A stretch of 64,000 bases of DNA from Apricaphanius iberus (lineage: Eukaryota > Chordata > Actinopteri > Cyprinodontiformes > Aphaniidae), in NCBI GenBank assembly GCA_028564705.1, contig JAPXFQ010000493.1, forward strand, positions 1 to 64,000, in the 5' to 3' direction. Positions 1-64,000 of this stretch are shown piece by piece (within the stretch, counting starts at the first letter, position 1; the number at the start of each line of letters is the position of its first letter). A program made the position numbers and the translations under genes. The notes beneath the pieces were generated by a model that searched no databases, had not been told where the DNA came from, and was given only the letters and a program-made list of their open reading frames with translations.

Positions 1-81
1 AAGTAGGCTGTTTTTTGTTTGTATTAATTGTGTTTGGTTTGTTGCTCATCTTTCTCTTCCATACATACCCATTTTAAATAC

Positions 82-205
82 CTGTAAATCTGCGATGGAC
101 TGGCGAACTGTTCAGGGTGTACCCCGCCTCTCGCCCAATCACTGCTGGAGAAAGGCACCAGACCCCCAACTCTGCGACCTATACGAATATAAAGGGAATA
201 GATGA
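82..205 (+). repeat. SINE/LINE-type 3' fragment
   Basis: The stretch containing CTGCGATGGACTGGCGAACT, then CAGGGTGTACCCCGCCTCTC and 'GCTGGAGAAAGGCACCAG', matches from memory the 3' body of a very common fish tRNA-type SINE (related to the one at 42925-43210). Only the 3' part is present. The ending runs into GATGATGATGG, the kind of short tandem tail these elements have. Confidence 0.6.
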
Positions 206-1628
206 TGATGGAAATACCTGTAAACATACAGTAGGTTAATTAGATGAATGACAACTTTACAGCTTTATAGATGGTGAATTTTCTGGATGACATGTTTTTA
301 TCTCAGACAAAGAAATTAAAGGGCTACAACATAGTTTAAATTAAAGGGCTTTTTAATGTGTATAAATGGTTAGATCAGTGGAAAAAAAATCATTTACCTC
401 AGTGATAATTAGATGGTTTAATGGGTAAATAAATGAGGTAGTTACCAATTAATTATGCAGAACTTTAATTTAAAACAGCTCTAATTTACATGAGATTTGG
501 AACTAACTTGAAGCCTAAATATTTTTAAAGCAATTATATTGATTTAAACACCGTTTTTGTGCATCAGTTTAGTTTGTTGTCTTGAAAATTACGAGTATGC
601 TGTAACCATGTAACAAGACGCTTGGTATGATTATTTGGTACAGGTCTTTTAAGAATAGAGATCCACCATTCCTGTTGAAAAAAACTACCATATAGTATAA
701 ATCAAAATTTTAAAGAAAAGGTTTCAGAAATAAAATTAAAATGCAAATTTTTCTCATTTCCAATTCCACTTTTTTCATGACATGCTTCAACCACAATTGA
801 CCTTAGTTTAATTTAGCCAATTTGAGCCTCTAAAGGAATAATGTTCACGTTTTGGACCTGCAGAGTGCCACAGTTAACTGATCCCCAAAGGAACAGGGCC
901 AACATTCTTACTCAGGCTTGCCAAAGTAAAACGAATTTGATTGAGTGAGTTAATTTCATTCATTTTGTGTTTAGGGCTGCGTCTGATCAGCCACTGCCAG
1001 CCAGGTCTGCCACATGTGGCTGCTGCTCATTAGGATCAAAGCGACACACTGTTCTCCTACAGATAGATTTCAGCCAGCGTTGACTGCTGCCAACATTGTG
1101 CGATGGCACAACACATCTTTGACTGGAGGAATGGTGGGGGAACGTTGTTGGTGGGAATGGGCTCTGACTTTACTCTACAAACTGGTTCTGTGTTCACAGC
1201 TTGCAACAGATGGGGTAACAGCAGTAGAGTAATAATCAGACATCGGGTACATGATAAGAACTCTAAACTCTAAGTTGTGAAGCCAGGAAACAAAAAAGGA
1301 ACTGCTTTTTTTAGTATTCTTCAAAAATACTGTTTTATTTTCTATATACATCCAAGAAAGAAAAAAACTGAATTCAATAGGTGTGGATTACTTTGTGTGG
1401 AAAAGTTTTAGTCTGGATTTACCACACTATTTTTCTCCCAACCAGGGTCTAATCTCAAGCATATTTCTTGGTAATGCATAAATTGTGAACATACTGTAAA
1501 ACTGCAGGAATATTATAGAACCAGACCTGGGCATTGCCATTTTATTTCTGAAGACCCTGCTGTGTTGAATAAAACATATACACTTGTATTTTGATGGCTG
1601 CTATAACCAGAGGAAAGCATCATTAAAG

Positions 1629-1827
1629 GGGTCGCTGTGGTTCAGGGGGTTAAGTTGTAGCTTCCTCCACTGCCACAAGTGGATTTGCTCCTAGGCAGGC
1701 ACTTAACCCCAAGTTGCCTATGGATCTGCGTATGAATGTGTATGTGTGTGTGACTGGGAGAATGTGGCTCCAGTATAAATCTGAAAGAATGGAAAAGTGC
1801 TACATAAATTCAGCTAATTTACCATTC
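1629..1827 (+). repeat. tRNA-derived-type SINE, decayed copy
   Basis: The order of landmarks is a tRNA-like head (GTCGCTGTGGTTCAGGGGGT), a 'GGCACTTAACCCCAAGTTGC' block, a GTGTGACTGGGAGAATGTGG block, 'AAAAGTGCTACATAAATTCA', and a TTTACC end. The same order is seen in the better preserved copy at 22721-22980 on the other strand, so both belong to one SINE family. Target duplications are not clear here. Confidence 0.65.
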
Positions 1828-4584
1828 AGAGAGCAAGTTAACACGCTAAAGAGTAAATGCATTTAGAGCATACCGAAATTGTTAAAATAAAAACATCTTG
1901 CTTTGGACTTTCTGAGAATATCTTAAATTTATTCTAATATCAGGGAGAATGTTTTCAAAGGCTGATTAAATTTCCCATATTTGTTATTCAATTAAACATC
2001 TAATTAAATGGTGATTCATCCACTTCTGCAGTCATGAAATGGGAATATTTATCTAATTGCTCATATGGAGGTCTGAAATGTTAAATACAGATGCAAGAAA
2101 AGAAAAAAAATCCAGTCTGAATGGGAAACTAGAGATAAACAAGAGCCTCTGTGCCTTGGGAAGGGAAGAGGAGGACAAAAATAGATACGACAGAGGAGTT
2201 GGACAGCAAGTCATGAGCGGTTTCCTTCAAATCCTCAGTGCAGAGCATTATTATTGAAACTAGATTTCACCATCACTCTGTTTGTACCCCAGCCTGTAGG
2301 AACTCAGTTTGCGGAGACAAAAAAGTGTGTGCCGATTCCTATTGTAATGAATTATGTACACAGCATAAATTACTTTAGGTTCTTTTGAAAACATTGTGCT
2401 TTCTGGAATTTCAAAAGGTCTGATTCACAAAAATTGTGCTATTTTGCTCCCCCCTGGCGGTTGCTCATTAAGAGCTGTATGGGCTAAGAGCAGCAAGCCT
2501 GCTTTAACTGCAAATCAGTGGTCCAGATTTCATTCTGTAAGTTATGGGAACTGCAGTAGCTCTAAATGCAAACTTTAAAAACACTCAGCAATTTGTGTGT
2601 GTGATATATATGTATATCCGTTTGGAAAAAAAACCCATTTCCAATCACATGTTTATGTGCACGGATCATTAAAGGATTTTCTTCCACCTTTTATTTTTGC
2701 CAGTAGTTTGTTTTTTGGTTTACAGGAAGAAGCTGGAGAGCAAATTAAAGAGGAACAATATCAAAGACATCTGGTCTGGAATGATAAAGATCACAGGCTT
2801 TAACCACAGGAAAGATAGGACAAAATGTACAGCTGGTTTGTTGAAAATGAAAACATATTTCTTATTTATAAGAATTTTATATGGACTCAGTTTTCAGTAG
2901 ATCTGAAACCATTACTGCAAGCAAATAAAAAGTTTTATGTAATTTCAAAATCAACTGTTTTGCTTTACAATTGGGTCCATTTGTTTTATATTTTGATATT
3001 CTTGGTCATAATTTGATAGTTGGAGGCAAGGGAGTAGGTTTGATTTTGAGATTGCTCCAAGGCAGCACTCTTGAAAGTTGAAGTTTTTTGCATCAGCAAT
3101 CATAATTTCACATTATGCAGATGTTATACGTTAAAGTAACTAATGAAAGACAGGAAGGCTAATTATATAGGTTCTAATCGATATTCTTTAGTGCAGTGCT
3201 GTAGTGCCACTGTGCATCATGTCAATTAACATACTACCAACTTCTGAAATACATGAGGCGTCTTAGATACAAGCTCCGATTTTAAAGCCACATGAGGGAA
3301 TCATTGTTATTCAGATCACAATCGTACTAAAAATTTTTAACTGTTATATTCTGTGTGTGAAACCTGGTTTTATTTTAATGTTTAAACCTTTTTTATCATG
3401 TAAAGCAGTTTGTGTTTCAGTTTGCAAGAAAAGCTCTTTATAAATACATTTATCTGTCACAGTGCTGAATCTCATGACTAACCCATCCAACATTATTCAA
3501 CCTCACCTGTGAATTCCCAGCCTCTTTTTCAGCTTCTTCTCTTCTACCTCCTGCAGCCTCTCTGCTGTCTGTCAACTTACAAAAATATGTTGATTAATGA
3601 CAAAAAGACTAGGGATAGAATGATCATAGAGTTTGCTGGTAAAGTTATTGCCTGAGCAAAAAAGGCCTGTACTTTCACACTATTATGTGTAATTTATTCC
3701 CCCAGAAAATATGGATACATAAAATCATTTGATCTAGAATATGAGGTTTTAGTATATTTACACCATAAATAAAAAAAATTAAAATGTGTATCTCATTGGC
3801 ATATTCTATTTTAATATTTTAATTCTAATTTTAAGTAACTTACGCTTTGACTCCTAAAAAAAGTATCTTATATCGAGTTTTCTTTTCTTGGACATCCTTC
3901 AAATCCTATACAACACACATACACACATGCAAACAGACACAAACACAAAATGTAAATGGCACCAGTAAAATCCATTTAGCTGACGTGACCAGGACAGAAC
4001 AAATGCCAAACGTGTTGATAACTTACACTTGCAGATGCCTCTCATCCGGCCCAACTAGCAGTTTTAGCTTGAGGTGTTAATAAGTTTGACAAGCTGATTT
4101 TACCGCTCTGGGTTTTAAGAGCAGAGCAGGGACGGCCAATCAGATATAACTTAGCAAGAACATCCAATTAGGAAGCGATATTTAGGTTAGAGGCGGGATT
4201 TCTAGCGGTCGACATTTAACCCTTTGTGTGCCATGATCATTGACTAAACACTACGGACAGCGGTTGTAGTGATAGTGACGACAGTGTGGTGGCTGAATAT
4301 TGGTAGGGACATGTCCCCATTGACCCTACCCAGTTCTATGCCCTAGTTTGGAAGGCCCAGCTCTGAACGCCCCCCCCCCCCCACACTCAGCCTCACTCAG
4401 AGTGGAGGCAGATGCATAATGAGCGATCATGTGACCAACAGCAGCCAGATCATTGATCTAAATTGTTAATAGTTAAATATTTATGGGCACCCCCATAACT
4501 TTTTTTTCAAAAAGGACACTCGGGGCATTATGGACAAAAGGGGCAGGTGCCCGGGCACCCTCTGCGCCCCTCTCTGCACGTGCC

Positions 4585-5259
4585 TGGCTGAAAACCATGA
4601 TTCACATACCTCTTTTCCCCGTGACCCATTAAGGATTAAGCGGTATAGAAAATGGATGGATGGATGGACATACCTCTTTTCATGGTGGCTCTTGAAGCAC
4701 CAACTCCCGCTGCAGTCCACTCTTTATGCATCTCCACCACATTTATGAATGGATCGAGGGTGCGGTTATCCCTATTGCTTGTACTTATTTTCTACCACAT
4801 CTTGTCCTTCCCTTCGTCTCTAAAATGTGCTTGGACACAGCTCTGAACACTGAGCCTCTTCAGCAATGACATTTTGTGTCTTGCCCTCCTTGTGCAAGGT
4901 CTCAATGTTCATCTTTTGGACAACTGTCAAGTTAGTCTTCCCCATGATTGTGTAGCCTGTAGAGCTAGACTGGGAGACAATTTAAAGGCTTTTGCAGGTG
5001 TTCCCAGTTAATTAGCTGATTAGAATGTGGCACCAGATGTGTTCAACATTGAACATTTTCCACAACATTCTAATTTTCTGGTACTACAATAGACATTTTC
5101 ATCAGTTGTCAGTTATAATAATCAAAATTCAAAGAAATAAGCATCTGAAATATATCAGTCTTGTGTGTAATGAATTAATTTAATATAAAAGTTTCAATTT
5201 TGGAATTACTGAAATAAACCACCTTTTTCACGATAGTCTAATTTTATGGCCAGCACCTG
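4585..5259 (-). mobile_element. Tc1/mariner-type transposon, 5' fragment, decayed
   Basis: Read on the minus strand the fragment starts at a terminal sequence TACAGGTGCTGGCCATAAAA next to a TA (5260-5261). About 310 bases further comes an ATG at 4943-4945 followed by MGKTNLTVVQK..IETLHKEGKTQNVIAEEA, which resembles the N-terminal helix-turn-helix of Tc1-like transposases. The frame is broken by several stops. Around 4585-4700 the reading 'GVGASRATMKR' fits the later DNA-binding part. It then ends, so the catalytic domain and other terminus are gone. A 50-bp RTE tail is inserted at 4618-4667. Family assignment is from remembered similarity. Confidence 0.65.
4618..4667 (+). mobile_element. Ultra-short RTE/Rex3-type LINE tail (50 bp)
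   Basis: The insert runs from CCCGTGACCC to the tail (GGAT)n. It carries 'GGATTAAGCGGTATAGAAAA' before the GGATGGATGG repeat, typical of fish RTE/Rex3 3' ends (compare 31680-31708). It is bounded by a perfect 14-bp duplication ACATACCTCTTTTC at 4604-4617 and 4668-4681. Removing the insert and one duplicate restores the continuity of the surrounding Tc1 relic. Confidence 0.8.
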
Positions 5260-5384
5260 TAAAACCCAGTTCTTGTTGAAATGAATCTGTACAAGCCCAA
5301 AATGCATGGCCATGGTGAGTTTATGTAAACTCTCGTATGACTACAGCTGCTAAAAAATGAAAAGACCAAAGACCAGGACACGGA

Positions 5385-5872
5385 ACAGTACTAAAGCAAA
5401 GTTTATTAGAGTAACCAAAGAAAACATCACAAAGACAAAATAGCTATAAATCTATCGATTTCCTCATTTTTATTTCTTACAGTGTGTTTATTTCAGAGTT
5501 TGAATTTAAAATTGCTGATAAGGTGAGGTGAAGAGGATTGAGAAACCTTTAACCTGTCTGGAACTGCCACAATTATCAGGAAGCCGGGATGTGGTGAGGA
5601 AATCTTCAGGCCTTTCCTTTTTATGACCACATCCCTATCCCCATCAAACACACACAGCCACACATTCAAGCCCACTCAGACCAAGGTCGATACTTTGGTC
5701 GGTGGGTGCTTCACCTGAAAAGCCGCAGTCTCGTCACGTAGCACCTTTCAGGGTCTTAACAGCCGACAGCTCACACACACTGTTTATAATTATTTACACA
5801 TCTGTAAAGCCCAAAGCGTTTTAGCCCACCACTGCCCCCCCCCCCCAGCAGGGGTCTGAATGGTGAAAGGAG
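5385..5872 (-). other. ddb1: ddb1 3' untranslated region (predicted)
   Basis: The stretch after the ddb1 stop codon up to the likely cleavage zone is about 490 nt. It holds a C/G homopolymer (5835-5846) and three AATAAA hexamers on the minus strand (plus-strand TTTATT at 5487-5492, 5469-5474 and 5402-5407). The end is inferred from the last hexamer and the GT/T-rich stretch after it. There is no transcript evidence. Confidence 0.55.
5402..5407 (-). promoter_or_regulatory. ddb1: Candidate ddb1 polyadenylation signal AATAAA
   Basis: Minus-strand AATAAA followed by CTTTGCTTTAGTACTG and then a GTGTCCTGGTCTTTGGTCTT-rich element, the usual order of signal, cleavage site and downstream element. Two other AATAAA copies upstream (5469-5474, 5487-5492) could give slightly shorter 3' ends. 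Confidence 0.55.
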
Positions 5873-60877
<55,005 letters not shown>

Positions 60878-61672
60878 CTGCCAGAGATGAAAGACACATA
60901 TGCAATTTTGTGGGTTAGGTTAAGGCAACACTGTAGCACTTAACATCCAAGTACCTTTAAAGAGTCATTGTGGATATTGATGGTGTGGGCAGGAAGGAAC
61001 TACGGTAGCGCTCAGTCTTGGAAAGAATCTGAAGAAGCATCTGACTGAACATAATGTTGCTGTATGACAGTCATGAAATGCCAACAGCTCCATTTTTGGG
61101 AAGCATGGAGGATAATTAACAGTAACCTGTCCTGGAAGACACCATCAGTTGTGGGCAAACACTGCTAATCCATCTTCTTTGCTTTTGCCTCTCCTCTTTT
61201 AAGTCTCTGTCTGGTCACATGGTTGGAAAGCCAGGCAGGGAGAGACGCTGGCGTCGGGGAGATGATCCTTACCTATTATAATTGGCTGATTATCTGTCAC
61301 TCAGTCTCTTTCTGCTCCTCCATGAAGCCTCCTTTTCAACTCTTCTGGGATTTTGGTGCATAGTTCAGGTATTATATGAGCCTTTGAGATGCCAAATAGC
61401 TGCTTTCACTTATAAAAAAAAAAAAAAAAAAAAAAAAGAATAGCCCAGCAACACAGTTAGCTTCACATAAAATCTTCGAAACTACACTTTTCTGGTTTTT
61501 AGATAATTTGCAGCTGGGAGGATTTAAAAAAATTAAGAGATAATTATCCAAACATGCAAAACAAATCTGAAATAAGACAACAGAGCAAACTAAACATGCA
61601 ACGAGTTTTAGCTTTTTTCTTTATAAATGAGAAAACATCAAGCATTTTAACGTTATAACTTTTGGCAGGAAG
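60878..61672 (-). other. ddb1: ddb1 intron, part downstream of the L1-like LINE
   Basis: The sequence between the first visible exon and the LINE tail. It has an A24 run at 61414-61437 and otherwise nothing recognised. The intron extends past base 64000. Confidence 0.65.
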
Positions 61673-64000
61673 TTTTTTTTTTTTTTTTTTTTTTGCACAT
61701 GGTCTTTTTATTGACATTTTGTATTCATAAAAAGGAGTACAATGATGCAAAGTGTACAGAACATACCCCACCCCCCCCACCCCCCATTACCGTACCACTC
61801 AGTTATATATCCTACACTTTGATTGTAAATTACAATCATACAGCAAAGACAACCAAAAGACATACTGTAAAAAAACAAAAAAAAAAAACAACAAAAAAAA
61901 AACAATAAAATGGGAATAAAAAAAAAAAAAGGAAAAAAAAAGGGGGAAAAAAAAGAGTCCATTGGTCCTAGAATATGTGAAATACAGAGTCAATCATGAA
62001 ATATGTCAACATTAGTGACATCAAGTTTCTCCACATATCTTAAGAAGGGATTCCAAGTGGCATAAAATTCTTGTACACAGCCCCTTGTAGAAAATCGAAT
62101 TTTCTCTAACACCAAAAAGTGCAAAAGGCCATTGATCCACATCTTAAAGGTTGGAGGGTATTGTTCTTTCCATTTAAGAAGAATCAGTCGCCTGGCAATC
62201 AAAGTTCCGAAAGCTATTATATTTTTTCCCCTGTAGTTAAAATTAATATCCTGTTGGGTTACACCAAATATTGCAGATATAGCCGAGGGTTTTATGGGTA
62301 CCTCCAGGACATCTGACAGTGCTCTGAATATTGACTGCCAGAAATTATCGAGTTTTAAACAGGACCAAAACATATGAGCAAGGGTAGCTGTTGGTTGCTT
62401 GCATCGATCACAAACAGGACTGATACTAGGAATAAATTTTGCAAGTCTCACTTTGGACCAGTGGAGGCGATGCACAACCTTAAACTGAATAACCTTGTGT
62501 CGTAAACAGATTGAGGAGGAATGTATCCTGTCTAAAACCTTCTCCCAAGTCTCTTCCGAGATTCCCACACTCAAATCTTCCTCCCATTGGTTCTTCAGTG
62601 ATATTAAGGGTCTTGCGTTATATGAGTTTAGCAAAGAATATATTCTCCCAATTGTCCCCTTGGAACTCATCTTGAGTTTAAGAATGGAGTCTAGGAGACA
62701 TTCGGGGGGGCGAGCTGGAAAATGGGTAAATGATGCTGAGATAAAGCTTCGAAGCTGCAGGAATCTAAAAAAATGGGGGCGAGGAATATTGAATTTAAAC
62801 ACAAGTTGATCAAAGGATGCAAAAGTGCCATCAATGAATAGATCGTCTACTGCAAAAATTCCTCTTCTGCTCCATTCAGTAAAAGCTTTATCGGTGATTG
62901 ACGGTAAAAATTGATGATTTCTATCAATAGGTGCACATTTCGGCAGGTTTTTGAGGGAAAATGTTCGTCTGAACTGTGTCCAAATTTTAAGAGAGTGCTT
63001 TACAATTTGGTTTGAGGTATATTTCGATGTAGACTCAGAGAAAGGGAGTTTTGAACAAAGCAATGAATATAGAGAGGTATGAGGACAAGATGAGTTTTCC
63101 ATTTGCAACCATTTTGAGGTTGAACTGTTAAGTTGTGATTCCTTCCAGTACAGCATAGCCCTCATGTTGGCAGCCCAATAATAATATTGAAAATTAGGAA
63201 GTGATAACCCACCATGTTGACGATGTTGCTGTAGGATATGTTTCCTTATTCTAGGGTTTTTTTTATTCCATAGAAATCTCGATATCAGTTTATCCACATT
63301 TGTGAAAAACGATTTCGATAAGTATAAAGGAATGCATTGAAACACATATAGAAACTTAGGCAGTACGTTCATTTTGATTGTATTGATTCTGCCTCCCAGT
63401 GAAAGGGGTAGTAGACACCAACGCTCCAGATCTTGTTTAAGCTGAGTTAATAATGGCGAGAAATTATTTTTAAAGATATCCTTGAGGGAGTGTGTTACCC
63501 AGATACCAAGGTATTTAAATTTCTGTGGACTGACTCTAAAAGGGAATGGGTCAAAGTTAACTAGCTTTGCTTCTGAATTCACTGGCATGATTTCACATTT
63601 ATGTAGATTAACCTTGTATCCTGATATTTTGCCAAATTCCTCTAATAGATTCAAGGTGATTGGTAAGCTATTTAAAGGATCGGACAGGTATAAGAGCATA
63701 TCATCAGCATACAGGGACACTTTATTCACAGAGTCATACCTTTGCATGCCTCTAATATTGACTTCGTCACGTAGCGCTATTGCTAGCGGCTCAATTACGA
63801 TGGCAAAAAGAAGGGGTGATAGGGGACAACCCTGTCGGGTGCCACGCCGGAGAGAAAAGTAAGGGGATAGGTTATTGTTTGTACGAACGGCTGCTAAGGG
63901 GGAGGAGTACAAAATCTTTATCCAGGTGATAAATCCCTCGCCAAAACCAAATTGTTTAAGGGTATAGAAGAGATAGTCCCACTCCACCCGATCAAATGCC
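61673..64000 (-). mobile_element. L1-like LINE, 3' part, continuing past the window
   Basis: Minus-strand element whose 3' poly(A) tail is the T22 run at 61673-61694. A 3' UTR of about 300 nt with A/C-rich and C-rich runs separates tail and ORF2 stop. Length beyond base 64000, ORF1, endonuclease and the other target duplication are unseen. Confidence 0.9.
61990..64000 (-). CDS. L1-like ORF2 reverse transcriptase, partial, open
   Basis: The frame runs without a stop from the window edge to TGA at 61990-61992, at least 669 codons. It enters at AFDRVEWDYLFYTLKQFGFG (reverse transcriptase), then RRGTRQGCPLSPLLFAIVIE and YADDMLLY (63688-63711, catalytic Asp-Asp). The thumb region follows with FKYLGIWVTHSLKD and LGGRINTIKMNVLPKFLYVF. 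Near the C-terminus is a zinc-knuckle CDRCKQPTATLAHMFWSC (62358-62411), C-x2-C-x8-H-x4-C, as in L1/Tx1 ORF2 proteins. The upstream endonuclease would lie past base 64000. Intactness of this part suggests a recent insertion. It sits antisense-free, in the same orientation as ddb1. Confidence 0.92.
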   Translation of the reverse strand, partial: AFDRVEWDYLFYTLKQFGFGEGFITWIKILYSSPLAAVRTNNNLSPYFSLRRGTRQGCPLSPLLFAIVIEPLAIALRDEVNIRGMQRYDSVNKVSLYADDMLLYLSDPLNSLPITLNLLEEFGKISGYKVNLHKCEIMPVNSEAKLVNFDPFPFRVSPQKFKYLGIWVTHSLKDIFKNNFSPLLTQLKQDLERWCLLPLSLGGRINTIKMNVLPKFLYVFQCIPLYLSKSFFTNVDKLISRFLWNKKNPRIRKHILQQHRQHGGLSLPNFQYYYWAANMRAMLYWKESQLNSSTSKWLQMENSSCPHTSLYSLLCSKLPFSESTSKYTSNQIVKHSLKIWTQFRRTFSLKNLPKCAPIDRNHQFLPSITDKAFTEWSRRGIFAVDDLFIDGTFASFDQLVFKFNIPRPHFFRFLQLRSFISASFTHFPARPPECLLDSILKLKMSSKGTIGRIYSLLNSYNARPLISLKNQWEEDLSVGISEETWEKVLDRIHSSSICLRHKVIQFKVVHRLHWSKVRLAKFIPSISPVCDRCKQPTATLAHMFWSCLKLDNFWQSIFRALSDVLEVPIKPSAISAIFGVTQQDINFNYRGKNIIAFGTLIARRLILLKWKEQYPPTFKMWINGLLHFLVLEKIRFSTRGCVQEFYATWNPFLRYVEKLDVTNVDIFHD

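Larger units (their letters stand above)
1..5384. other. Sequence 3' of ddb1, no host gene recognised
   Basis: No exon-like or conserved coding stretch was found on either strand beyond short chance ORFs of 60-80 codons. What can be recognised is repeat-derived: a SINE 3' piece at 82-205, a SINE at 1629-1827, and a Tc1/mariner relic at 4585-5259 carrying a 50-bp RTE tail. The rest is AT-rich unique-looking DNA. A C-run lies at about 4371-4381. Confidence 0.6.

Noticed and set aside
1014..1232. 72-codon plus-strand open frame
   Set aside because: No conserved motif, no splice context and no resemblance to a known protein; chance frame in intergenic DNA.
63482..63862. 126-codon plus-strand open frame
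   Set aside because: It is antisense to the L1-like ORF2.

Overview
The window comes from a teleost fish genome. The evidence is one clear vertebrate-type, intron-rich gene of 1140-residue DDB1 type, embedded in a dense set of fish-typical transposons (Rex3/RTE tails, DIRS, Kolobok, Tc1/mariner, hAT, tRNA-derived SINEs, L1-like and CR1/L2/Rex-like LINEs). No bacterial features are present (no operons, no long contiguous ORFs other than those of transposons). The species cannot be named from this sequence.

The only host gene I can support is ddb1 (damage-specific DNA binding protein 1, adaptor of the CUL4-RBX1 ubiquitin ligase) on the minus strand. Twenty coding exons can be read from 60877 down to the stop at 5873. 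They join in frame to 2502 nt: 833 residues plus a stop, equal to human residues 308-1140 with no net length change. The first ~307 residues must lie beyond base 64000. All splice junctions are GT-AG except one: intron 9135-9592 begins ATATCCTT and ends AC, with a near-consensus U12 branch site, so it is a minor-spliceosome AT-AC intron.

Layout. 1-5384: sequence 3' of ddb1 with two SINE pieces and a decayed Tc1/mariner copy that was itself hit by a 50-bp RTE/Rex3 tail. 5385-5872: ddb1 3' UTR. 5873-60877: ddb1 exons and introns. Introns hold, in coordinate order: a hAT with near-perfect 8-bp target duplication (12059-12812); a rotten Tc1 (13160-13560); a DIRS retrotransposon with a perfect 146-bp inverted repeat, no reverse transcriptase, and a nested SINE (22238-25396); a pogo-like DNA transposon split by a Rex3 copy with a 13-bp duplication (30171-31776); a hAT with perfect 8-bp duplication (34433-35765); a THAP-bearing, TTAA-flanked Kolobok-like element (37957-38979); a 5'-truncated LINE (about 40790-42317); a BED-finger hAT relic (50679-51742); an apparently intact DD38E Tc1-type element (53490-55107); and a second LINE piece interrupted by a hAT-like element (57425-58385). 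61673-64000: an L1-like LINE on the minus strand whose ORF2 stays open to the window edge, inside the ddb1 intron upstream of the first visible exon.

I see no undescribed multi-gene system. The most informative points are the AT-AC intron in ddb1, the intact DD38E transposon, the RT-less DIRS element with perfect inverted repeats, and three nested insertions dated by their target-site duplications.
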